NCBI RefSeq assembly: GCF_032854445.1 | Contig: NC_088307.1 | Coordinates: forward strand, 20,970,017 to 21,034,016 | Origin: Liolophura sinensis | Lineage: Eukaryota; Mollusca; Polyplacophora; Chitonida; Chitonidae | Direction: 5' to 3' | DNA length: 64,000 bases | Shown: in pieces, positions 56,201 through 64,000 of the stretch | Numbering within the stretch: the first letter of the stretch is position 1 | How the letters are laid out: every line of letters begins with the position of its first letter | The notes under the pieces: model-generated | Told to the model about the DNA's origin: nothing | The model's input: the letters and a program-made list of their open reading frames with translations, nothing else | Database searches by the model: none | Made by a program: the position numbers and the translations under genes

Positions 56201-59200
56201 ACCCACAAATATACTTGTACTGCCAACAGTTTAATGCCATGCACGACTTCATTAGACATCCCAAGTTAGCCTCTTTGTGTACAGTCGGCATGGGTAGAGA
56301 TACCTAAGTCCTTCAGCTTGCCACTAATGAGACCACAGATTCAAACTTCTATTGGTTAGACTGCTTTCGGCATGAACACAGAAGGTGTAGGAGAACTGGT
56401 TCCCCTCCACTCCTACCGCATGTAAGTGAAGTATCCTTGAGACCGACGAGCAACACCAATCAAATAATATTTTAACGTCTTTACATAAAGCAGATGTTCA
56501 ACATGAAAATCCCGGATCTCAAGCGCATAACTTAACATTAAGATAATCTATCACACAAATCACTCACAAGTGACAGTTTAGATTCACATCATGACTATGT
56601 CTCTTCTATACAAGTAATCTAACATTTATAAATCAAACAAAGAATATATAAATATATACATAAAAATAGATAAATGATCAAACTGAAAGGGAAAAAAGTG
56701 TGCATAAATGAAAACAGCAATGAAAATAAATTTTTAAAAATGTAATAACTTTAACATTTATGTCATATATACTTACTTTCGCACTTTGTCTGAGCACAAA
56801 AAAACATCCAGAGAACCTGAAATGAGACAAGGTTTAAAGTGTAGCCTAATTTAAAGCCCTCTTCACATACTACTTACGGCACACATGCCTCTCTCTACTC
56901 GTTTTGGGCTTATTTAGGCTTAGCATCATTACTAATGTCCTCACGCAGGCCTATGTAATAAGTAATCACCAATAAAATTGTCTAAGGTGCCCTGTCGCAA
57001 CCCCTATTGAAATAAATTACGCCTATTGAAACAATTACTTCAACAGGGGCTGCAATCGAAACCCCTAATAAAAATTATTTCAATAATGGTTGCAATTGCA
57101 GCCTCTATTGAAATAGTTTTTCATCACCGGTTGCAGTTGTTTCAATAGGGGTTGTTCCTGCAACCCCTATTGTAACAATGCTGTTTCAATAAGCACTTTG
57201 TTTTACATTTATGACCCTTATTGAGCTCATTTGTTTTTGTCTTTTTAAAGAGTAAACCCCTGAGGTGTATATGATCAGTGAACAAATTCAATACTCGCCC
57301 TTACATCGTCTGCGCCTTAGCATAGCGTAATTTCCATTTTAATATCCACTGGCTTCTAATACCCATTGAATGACTTGGGGCAGACCTCATGCTTTCCAGA
57401 CTCTCCATCTGGGGGGAGGGGGGTGTAGATCCAGGATCAATCCTCGGTCGGGTCATGCGGTAGAAGGGGAAGTTGTAGCTTCCTCGCATTAAGGTCAAGT
57501 GCAACGACTGGTTGACCCATACCAGTATAATGGCTGGGGTGGGTCGGCTTACTTGTCTTCAGTAAGTCATCTCAGTGAAGCAGCCCTAGATAAAAAAGCG
57601 TTGGGAATTCAACCTGCAACTATGAGGCACATTACATGCACTCTAAGGATTCCTTCGTCGTCATATAACTGATAAATTGTTAAGTGCGACGTTGGAGCCC
57701 AAGCACTCTCTCCCATCAGTGACATTAAAAAGGCACCCGAAAGTTTTCCGTCTATTTCTGTGAGACAAAACTCAATGTTGCGATAAAGTCTCTCAGAATT
57801 CATTTTCCCATTATTATAAAGTTATAGAGGAATAAAGAGCTTTATACATTGCAGATGATTTTACGTTTTCTACAGAAATGATCCATTGTAAATTGTTATG
57901 TCAACATCTTGTTTTCATTTAAAAACTGACGGAAGGATAAAATTGAACATACTTTTGGTCTTTTAAATAGTTGCGCCGTCTGCATTTTACAGATGGGTAA
58001 CACAAAACACGTGGACAGGAACGGAACTATTTTTGTTGCAGGTTCGGCGGATGTCCACAAATTGTTACAGTCGTTCTTGCCTCTGTGAGAACTTCAACTT
58101 TTGAGCATTTAGCGTGACTCTTTAGACCCAAATCTATTTCGCAAATGACATTCTCTAGATTATGCATTATGACACATATAAGGGATAATCCGTTTCCCCG
58201 CTCGTGTGAAAATGCCAAGGGGGCACTGAGTGCATCTTTCAGAAAGATTCAGAGTCAAATTTCTCGCGACTGTATTGCTCTGTGATATCTTAGTCGAAAT
58301 ATTGCCCTGTAGTATTGAAGCAATAATGATTCATTCACATTCAGTGACACTACCTTACTTATATCGATGGATGGCAACCCTGCGTGAAGAGCACAGTTAC
58401 AAAAATTGACAGAAGATTTTTAAACGTGGGATCTACGGGTTAGTGAGCTTAGATTCAAGACTACTTGGAAGAGGTATCCTGGAGGATTATTCCTGTCTTC
58501 TTATATTCAGTTTGAGTGTTACTAACTGCCTTCAGTAAAATACATTTAGGTTGCTGTCAATACCGTTAGACAAGCCATGAACTTAATACGAATTGCATGA
58601 CACATCCGATTGATATACTGAACCTGACATGAGTTATCTGAAACACTCGACTAGGATGATGGACCTGAGAAGAGTTATCTAAATCAGCCAAATGGGATAA
58701 ATAAACCTATGAGTTATCTGAAACACTCGACTGAGATAATGGACCTGACATGGGCTATCTGAAATACTCGACTGAGATAATGGACCTGACATGAGTTATC
58801 TGAAACACTCGACTGAGATAATGGACATGACATGAGTTATCTGAAACACTCGACTGAGACAATGGACCTGACATGAGTTATCTGAAACACTTGACTGAGA
58901 TAGGGAACCTAACATGAGTTATCTGAAACACTCGACTGAGATAATGGACCTGACATGAGTTATTTGAATTAGCCAACCGGGATAATAAACCTAACATGAG
59001 TTATCTGAAACACTTGACTGAGATAGGGAACCTAACATGAGCTATCTGAAACATTTGACTGAGATAATGGACCTGACATGAGTTATCTGAATCAGCCAAC
59101 TGTGATAATGAACCTGACAGGAGTTATCTGAAACACTCGACTAGGATAATGAACCTGACATAAGTTATCTGAAACACTCGACTGAGATAGTGAATCTAAC

Positions 59201-59925
59201 ATGAGTTATCTGAAACACTCAACTGAGATAGTGAATCTAACATGAGTTATCTGAAACACTCTACTAAGATAGTGAACCTAACAAGGGTTATCTGAAACAC
59301 TCGACTGAGATAATGGACCTGACATGAGTTACCTGAAACACTTGACTGAGATAATGGACCTGACATGAGTTACCTGAAACACTTGACTGAGATAATGGAA
59401 CTCACATGAGTTATCTGAAACACTCGACTAGGATAATGAACCTAACACGAGTTATCTGAAACACTCGACTGAGATAGTGAATCTAACATGAGTTATCTGA
59501 AACACTCAACTGAGATAGTGAATCTAACATGAGTTATCTGAAACACTCGACTAAGATAGTGAATCTAACATGAGTTATCTGAAACACTCGTCTGGGATAA
59601 TAGATCTCGCATGAGTTATTTGAAACAGAATGAAATTATTTGTTTCATTCACAGCCCTCACAGTCTACTGCATAATGCGGTCCCATGCCTGCTACAGAAC
59701 ATGATCCCGTAGCTGTTTCAAAGAATAGGGTACCATAATGCGACGGCATTGTAACTTCCTCCCAGTGTAACGTCCGTGACCATTACACATTGAAGACGTA
59801 CATTCTCTATGCGCTGGGCGCATTGTTACTACAGGTACTATTTTATAAACAAAAATTCCTCAGAGAAATAGTCACAGAAATATTACACTTACCTTGAAAA
59901 CCATTTGTTTACCACAAGGCAGCAT
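45728..59925 (-). CDS. Gene D: complete CTLD + PAN/Apple + mucin stalk + TM protein (766 aa)
   Basis: Seven minus-strand exons: 59893-59925, 56777-56816, 54515-54659, 51971-52215, 49516-49794, 47990-48069 and 45728-47206. They sum to 2301 nt, exactly 766 codons plus stop; all junctions are GT-AG in phases 0,1,2,1,1,0. Predicted order: signal peptide (1 to about 24), C-type-lectin-like domain with cysteines at 46, 123, 142 and 150, PAN/Apple module (about 156-262, eight cysteines), long repetitive Ser/Thr stalk (about 275-640), CNKTCFC, the KNTSAYRR module, TM helix (about 720-739) and a short tail. The stalk is longer than in gene C. It is the most diverged paralogue, especially in exons 1, 2 and 4. 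Function is unknown; surface recognition or adhesion is inferred. Confidence 0.93.
47460..47965. repeat. Degenerate (CATT)n low-complexity region, gene D intron 6
   Basis: Dominated by TTCATTCATTCATTCATTCA and variants. Apparent frames here (FIHSFIHSF-like) are artefacts. Confidence 0.85.
47990..48069 (-). CDS. Gene D exon 6 (80-nt linker, eighth cysteine)
   Basis: TTTCAG acceptor, GTAGGA donor, phases 1 to 0. Reads (E)LTVFDENDHQIILEPCILP then SPPPVPE. Confidence 0.88.
48112..48140. repeat. Tc1-like terminus remnant
   Basis: GTGCAAAAAGAAACGCATAG resembles the terminal repeat of the transposon at 27090-28616 (AAAAAAAGAAACGCATA). No opposite end or transposase was seen nearby. Confidence 0.4.
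48249..48480 (+). repeat. Dispersed repeat, partner at 37318-37640
   Basis: Shares TTTATATATTTAATATATTC and TATATACCAAGAGGTGG with the gene C intron copy. Confidence 0.65.
48605..49320. mobile_element. MITE-like element in gene D intron 5
   Basis: Related to 36027-36532: GGGGAAGAAAATTT start, AAATTTTCTTTTCAT end, shared CTCCATTTTGCCTAAGAACT AGTCCTGAAG. It has about 200 bp of extra internal sequence (about 48863-49075). The ends are more diverged than in the gene C copy. Confidence 0.65.
49516..49794 (-). CDS. Gene D exon 5 (PAN/Apple-like)
   Basis: TTTCAG acceptor, GTGAGT donor, 279 nt, the same length as A and C despite sequence divergence. Seven cysteines in place: SCDYL, SECE, NLCT, DECWMAAY, QSCRL, VTCDW, RICFG. 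Confidence 0.9.
49863..50005 (-). mobile_element. SINE-B, 3' part (gene D intron 4)
   Basis: Plus-strand order: TTATTTGATTTTTACGTCGT, ACTCAGGTATACTTTATT, GGCGGTCAATATTACGGTGG and CCACGACCATCCACAGATTG. Confidence 0.8.
51170..51528 (-). mobile_element. SINE-A, full length with clear tRNA head
   Basis: On the minus strand it starts GGCCCCTATGGCTCAGTTGG TAGAGC, a good tRNA A box, with CAGGATTAATCCTGG as a degenerate B box. The tail is CGACGTTAAAACCCAAGCAC plus (CTCA)n. It is flanked by TAACTGCATTTG and TAACCGCATTTG, a 12-bp target duplication with one mismatch. Lies in gene D intron 4. Confidence 0.92.
51971..52215 (-). CDS. Gene D exon 4 (C-terminal half of CTLD)
   Basis: TTTGCAG acceptor, GTATGT donor, 245 nt, phases 2 to 1. 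Motifs: RIWTGVSRLEGEVFQWYDN, AEDCVLLHYDN, IEFCDKP, LFTLCQTEL. The WTGV and FQW signature and three cysteines support a CTLD fold. The track's short frames miss this exon entirely because it has no internal start. Confidence 0.88.
52430..52570. repeat. Palindromic TTAACAAAGT/ACTTTGTTAA cluster
   Basis: Several short inverted copies (ACTTTGTTAATATTTAACAA AGT and AACAAACTGTTTGTT) lie within 140 bp in gene D intron 3. May be a small foldback element. Confidence 0.5.
54515..54659 (-). CDS. Gene D exon 3 (N-terminal half of CTLD)
   Basis: TTTCAG acceptor, GG|GTATG donor, 145 nt as in gene A. Contains GDSCQPGHLVDLREPRGYSV and ends EPYGHSG. Confidence 0.88.
55730..55763. repeat. Perfect 15-bp hairpin
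   Basis: CAACCTCATATTTTC, loop AGAT, GAAAATATGAGGTTG. Lies in gene D intron 2. Too short for a canonical miRNA precursor. Confidence 0.7.
56063..56190 (-). mobile_element. SINE-B, 3' part (gene D intron 2)
   Basis: (TTTA)n, TTGATGTTTTACGCCGTACT, CACTTATACGACGGCGGCCA, then a short deletion and CACGACCATCCGCAGGTTGC. Confidence 0.85.
56300..56470 (+). mobile_element. SINE-like element with SINE-B tail
   Basis: Ends GTAAGTGAAGTATCCTTGAG, CAACACCAATCAAATAAT. The upstream body is poorly matched. Confidence 0.5.
56777..56816 (-). CDS. Gene D exon 2 (signal peptide core)
   Basis: TTTCAG acceptor, GTAAGT donor, 40 nt, one codon shorter than in A and C. Reads VLWMFFCAQTKCE plus one base. Confidence 0.8.
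56997..57195. repeat. Cluster of inverted CAACCCCTATTGAAA copies
   Basis: CAACCCCTATTGAAA and its inverse TTTCAATAGGGGTTG alternate about eight times, with AATTACTTCAACAGGGG-type variants. The arrangement can fold into several hairpins. Gene D intron 1. Confidence 0.7.
57425..57712 (+). mobile_element. SINE-A, 5'-truncated head (gene D intron 1)
   Basis: B-box-like CAGGATCAATCCTCGG, CGACTGGTTGACCCATACCA, CATCTCAGTGAAGCAGCCCT and GATTCCTTCGTCGTCATATA. The tail TGCGACGTTGGAGCCCAAGC has lost the usual TTAAA. Confidence 0.85.
58613..59630. repeat. 41-bp minisatellite, about 24 units (gene D intron 1)
   Basis: Consensus ATGAGTTATCTGAAACACTC then GACTGAGATAATGGACCTGA C. It has internal higher-order duplication: blocks with AGTGAATCTAAC cluster together. 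It ends about 260 bp inside the exon 1 donor, so it is close to the promoter and may vary in length between individuals. Confidence 0.92.
59893..59925 (-). CDS. Gene D exon 1 (start codon)
   Basis: ATG with 11 codons, MLPCGKQMVFK, then GTAAGT in phase 0. With it the whole coding sequence is an exact multiple of three and the N-terminus becomes a normal signal peptide. No upstream TATA box is convincing. Confidence 0.78.
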
Positions 59926-59999
59926 GGTCTGTATTTCCCGGCCAGCAAGCAGTTGGTCAAAGGGATGGGCAAGTTTCGGTGTTTATCGGTTGACGTCGA

Positions 60000-61357
60000 A
60001 ATTGTTGTGTACGCACTTTCAGAGAATATATCCGCTGTGACAGGCACTTGATCCACTGGAATCTATGATATGGTCAGAATCCAAATATAAAACACGAAGG
60101 ACATTCTGGGCTCGTGAAACTAGCACGCCACGAGACCAACACGAGGAAATGAACAAGCTTTTGACAAGCTGTCAAACATAGTGGAATTTTACAAAAGAGA
60201 CATTGTACTGTATGTAGTCTCTTTCGAACGGGATATAACTTCAGTTCCTATCGTCAAAAGCTGATATTATCAGTATGCCCTCATGAGTGTCTTGTTTACC
60301 TTTTTGTCTTCGAGTTGACCAGGACAATGCAGCCTTTCAGATTTATAAAACTGAGGATATATTCTGACGAATAAAATGTGGATTGCCAAACAAAGCAGAT
60401 TCTGTTCTGCTTTTTTCATTATGTTTCCTTCCTTTCGAAATAACCGGATTCGTTCACCCATGAATTTGTTTGGATTAAAGATATAAGTGCATGTGGCCAG
60501 TCGCTGCCAACCTCTGTCTTATAATTATAATACAATTCCTTTCATCGATAATTGCCCGTCACGATATTGATATCATAGAAATCTATTTTAGATCACGACA
60601 GGCGTATCATTATCGATACTGATCAAATAACCATCGTGATTTTGCGCTGAACTTACACAGATGAGTTCATATACGGTTCTGCAATCTGGGCATCGCCATT
60701 GTCTCGTGACCAATAGGCACGTGTTTGCCCAATCGCAATCACTTCCATTATTAGGACACTGACTCTCTGTGGCTAATGTTCGCTGGATGAGTCACTAAGG
60801 CAACAGATAAATACAACTTCCTACACTACATTCAACAAAAGCAGTGGGCATTGTTAGATGCCTAAGGATGTAAGGGATAAACTGCATGCTGTTCGTTTCG
60901 AGTGGGACTACTTATCTATTTGCTTGAGGCAAAGCCAGATCAGCCATCGGATATTGTTTCGCATTTGCGGCTGGTTGTACATTTGTATGACTGGTTTTAA
61001 GCGTTTTAATTTAAAATCCCATTGTGGCACTATGTTAAGAATGCATTGTTGCAACCAATAGGTAAAATAAACAACAGAAATGAAGGAAGTTTTATTCCAT
61101 CTAATGAATACTTAGTTTCCACAGTTTCAAGTGGCACATGGCACGTGTCATCAAAATTGCTGTATTTATTAGTAAATCGCAACTAACACCACTGCTTGTT
61201 GAAAATAATTTTGATTAAGCCACATTACTGAGGTAATTTGGTACCATTTGAGCTTTACATGAAGAATTCGAATAAGTCACCGGTTAAGTGTGACCTTTTC
61301 GAAAAACACCGCTGTTCGTGTTCCATCACGTGCGTTCACATGTATAACAGCTAACGA
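60000..61357. other. Upstream flank of gene D, nothing recognised
   Basis: Should include promoter sequence. Frames at 60270-60461 and 60858-61061 show no recognisable protein. A short piece near 61225-61290 resembles the long-inverted-repeat family (CACCGGTTAAGTGTGACC). Confidence 0.4.
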
Positions 61358-62350
61358 AAGTCCTTCAACACCTCCAACGGCTGTACAACCTTTAGCATCT
61401 CCAAGTGCTGTACAGCCTTTAACATCTCCAAGGGCTCCACAATCTTTAACATCTCCAAGAGCTCCACAACCTTTAACACCCCAAGGGCTGCACAACCTTT
61501 AATATCCCCAAGGGCTGCACAACCTTTAATATCCCCAAGGGCTGCACAACCTTTAATATCCCCAAGGGCTGCACAACCTTTAATATCCCAAGGGCTGTAC
61601 AACCTTTAACAACTCCAAGGGCTGCACAACCTTTAATATCCCCAAGGGCTGCACAACCTTTAATATCCCAAGGGCTGCACAACCTTTAATATCCCCAAGG
61701 GCTGCACAACCTTTAATATCCCCAAGGGCTGCGCAACCTTTAGCATCTCCAAGGGCTGCACAATCTTTAATATCCCCAAGGGCTGCACAACCTTTAATAT
61801 CCCCAAGGGCTGCACAACCTTTAATATCCCAAGGGCTGCACAACATTTAACACCTCCAAGGGCTGCACAACCTTTAACATCCCAAGGGCTGCACAACCTT
61901 TAATATCCCCAAGGGCTGCACAACCTTTAATATCCCCAAGGGCTGCACAACCTTTAATATCCCCAAGGGCTGCACAACCTTTAATATCCCTAGGGCTGCA
62001 CAACCTTTAATATCCCAAGGGCTGTACAACCTTTAACACCTCCAAGGGCTGCACAACCTTTAATATCCCCAAGGGCTGCACAATCTTTAATACCCCAAGG
62101 GCTGTACAACCTTTAACACCTCCAAGGGCTGCACAACCTTTAATATCCCCAAGGGCTGCACAACCTTTAATATTCCCAAGGGCTGCACAACCTTTAATAT
62201 CCCCAAGGGCTGCACAACCTTTAATATCCCTAGGGCTGCACAACCTTTAACATCTCCAACGGCTGCACAACCTTTAACATCTCCAACGGCTCCATAACTT
62301 TTAACATCCCCACGGACAGCACAACATTTAGCATCTCCAAGAGCTGCACA
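61358..62350. repeat. 27-bp minisatellite, about 36 units
   Basis: Consensus CCTTTAATATCCCCAAGGGC TGCACAA. Some units are 26 bp (CCC instead of CCCC), which shifts frame between the two peptide readings. Since 27 is divisible by three it gives false frames with a 9-residue period (DIKGCAALG, LKVVQPLGI). The edges carry older variants (CATCTCCAACGGCT, ATCTCCAAGAGCT). Confidence 0.93.
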
Positions 62351-63449
62351 ATCTTAAACAACACTGTCTTTACATTGCCAAGAGCTGCAAACAATGTCCA
62401 AAGAACTACAACCACAACTACAACCACAACGACGATAGAGTGTTTTCTACAAATCATTTCCATTCTATTACAATGCTTATTGGATTCGATAATTTGTGTC
62501 ATTGTAGAGAAACACATGTGTGGCACTTGCGCAAAGTACAACGGGTAAGCTCTTAGATTAACTCAGAAAACAAAAGTGATACTAACAACACTTTGGGAAA
62601 TAATTCTAGAAACTTAATACAAATGTACCCTACTGATGTATGCACAAATGGCTGGTTTTATACCATTTTGTACTACCTCAATAGCAACACATTATTCATT
62701 AACCAATACCTGTGTAGTCGGCTGGCAGAACACAGGTAGGTAGTGTTGCCTGTTTATCTTGTACATCATTAAGTTTCACAATTGAAAAAAAAAACAAACA
62801 ACTAAAAACTAACAGCAGAGCTGTAAATATACACCTTAACCTGGTGGAAACCCGAAGCAACCAATATAAGCCAGGGGAACCCGAAAGAAATCGTGATGCG
62901 TTTGTAACTGCGTAATGTTTATATTCAGAATTGCCGCTTTAAACTACAGATTCGCACAAAAAGAATAAGTGATCGGCAAACTGCAAAATAAAACACCAAG
63001 ACTGACACATAAACAGGAAACAAATTTGAAAAAATAAATAAATAAATAGAAATTTCCTAGAAATCTAATTGCCTATATTGCATACCGCCAACAGTACATA
63101 CAGGTACATGTATTTTGTTATTGTGAACGCAAAAGTGAACGCGAAAGTTAAAGGAATTTATATATAGAGACCATCTACACAGGTAAAAAGATTTTGGAGA
63201 TCTATTCGGATTTGCAAGAGCAATATACAGTAAGAATGTTTGCTTTATTCAGATATATGACGACACATTAAAAACTGTTCAGGTAGTCTATATACTCCTT
63301 TTATAACGCGATCACTCAGCATTTTGTCACTTTGTTAAATATCGGGGGAAAATGAGGGAGAAATGCCAACACTAGAGCATCGATTCAAATAAGTCCTCTG
63401 TCCGATCTAGCAAAAGTTAACTTTTTTTTTTCATTTGGGCGTGGCCGAC
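62351..63449. other. Intergenic, nothing recognised
   Basis: AT-rich, with a short ACAACCACAACTACAACCAC tract at about 62405-62430 and A-rich runs. No coding signal. Confidence 0.4.
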
Positions 63450-63715
63450 TAGCTCATAAGCAATGAACCGTAGAGAAGGCAAAGTAAGTCTTAACAGCCT
63501 TAATTAACCGTCACATACGCTGCCAGTTCAAGTTTAGTTCATGCTGGCTTCCTGCCTGGCCGTACGTGGGAAGGACTTCCAGCAACCTGTGGATGGTCGT
63601 GGGTTTGCCCCGGGCTCTGTCCTGTTCCCCCCAACTATAATGCTAAAGGCCCTTAGATAAGTGAAATATTTTTGTGTTACTACGGCGTAAAACATCAATG
63701 AAATACTTTAAGTAA
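63450..63715 (+). mobile_element. SINE-B, near full length, diverged
   Basis: GTGGCCGACTAGCTCATAAG head, B-box-like CAGTTCAAGTTTAG, TGCCTGGCCGTACGTGGGAA, CCTGTGGATGGTCGTGGGTT and tail CGGCGTAAAACATCAATGAA. Confidence 0.8.
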
Positions 63716-64000
63716 ATCAAATGAATAATCGTCACATATATAAATAATACGAATGTTACTGATGTTCATGTATATCGTTCTGGCAAATCTCAATATATCT
63801 AACAAAACTTTTAGTAGAGTAGAGCTGACTAGGTTGATACTCACAAATATGTATACCGTTCCAGGCATTCAGTATAGCATTTCCACAATCATATCAGCAA
63901 GCCGGATAGAGTTTCCCTTGAAACTTCTCTCAACGAACCCTGCTAATTGTAAAGGATTTTTACATATGACAGTAGTATACATGTTGATAAATGGATTTCG

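Noticed and set aside
61277-62541. Several open frames with DIKGCAALG / LKVVQPLGI repeats
   Set aside because: They are products of the 27-bp minisatellite. The switch between the two readings follows 26-bp units, as expected for non-coding repeats.

Overview
The window is animal nuclear DNA: AT-rich, intron-rich and packed with tRNA-derived SINEs, minisatellites, MITE-like elements and one Tc1-type transposon. The SINE tails and a recognisable C-terminal membrane module point to a lophotrochozoan, most likely a mollusc and perhaps a bivalve. That assignment is inference; no species-diagnostic gene is present.

The protein-coding content is one gene family. By reading splice sites I reconstruct four paralogues. 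Gene A (minus, 1-4317) has five complete exons and the first bases of a sixth, and runs off the left edge. Gene B (minus, 13551-19884) has the last four exons with three one-base frameshifts and looks like a pseudogene. Gene C (plus, 32453-39851) is complete, with 7 exons and 642 residues. Gene D (minus, 45728-59925) is complete, with 7 exons and 766 residues. All use the same exon plan and splice phases (0,1,2,1,1,0): an 11-12 codon start exon, a signal-peptide exon, two exons forming a C-type-lectin-like domain, one PAN/Apple-like exon with seven cysteines, an 80-nt linker exon with the eighth cysteine, and one long terminal exon. The terminal exon encodes a Ser/Thr-rich mucin-like stalk, a CxxxCxC motif, a conserved juxtamembrane module, one transmembrane helix and a short tail. 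The proteins are predicted type I surface receptors or adhesion molecules; a recognition or immune role is inferred from the domains. Genes C and D are convergent (3' ends about 5.9 kb apart), B and C point away from each other, and A and B are in tandem.

Repeats fill most of the rest. Minisatellites occur at 351-634 (47 bp), 4985-5480 (about 21 bp), 9757-10930 (50 bp, split by a SINE), 11126-13275 (42 bp), 21869-22208 (23 bp), 30516-30655, 58613-59630 (41 bp, intron 1 of gene D) and 61358-62350 (27 bp). Two tRNA-derived SINE families account for about two dozen copies. Two long-inverted-repeat elements lie at 190-1137 and 7778-8757. Other elements are a foldback MITE at 9341-9757, a MITE pair in the fifth introns of C and D, and a nearly intact Tc1-like transposon at 27090-28616. 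Several insertions are nested and give relative ages.

No rRNA, free-standing tRNA gene, CRISPR array or bacterial-type operon was seen. Most other open frames are artefacts of minisatellites with units divisible by three, or antisense shadows of the stalk exons.
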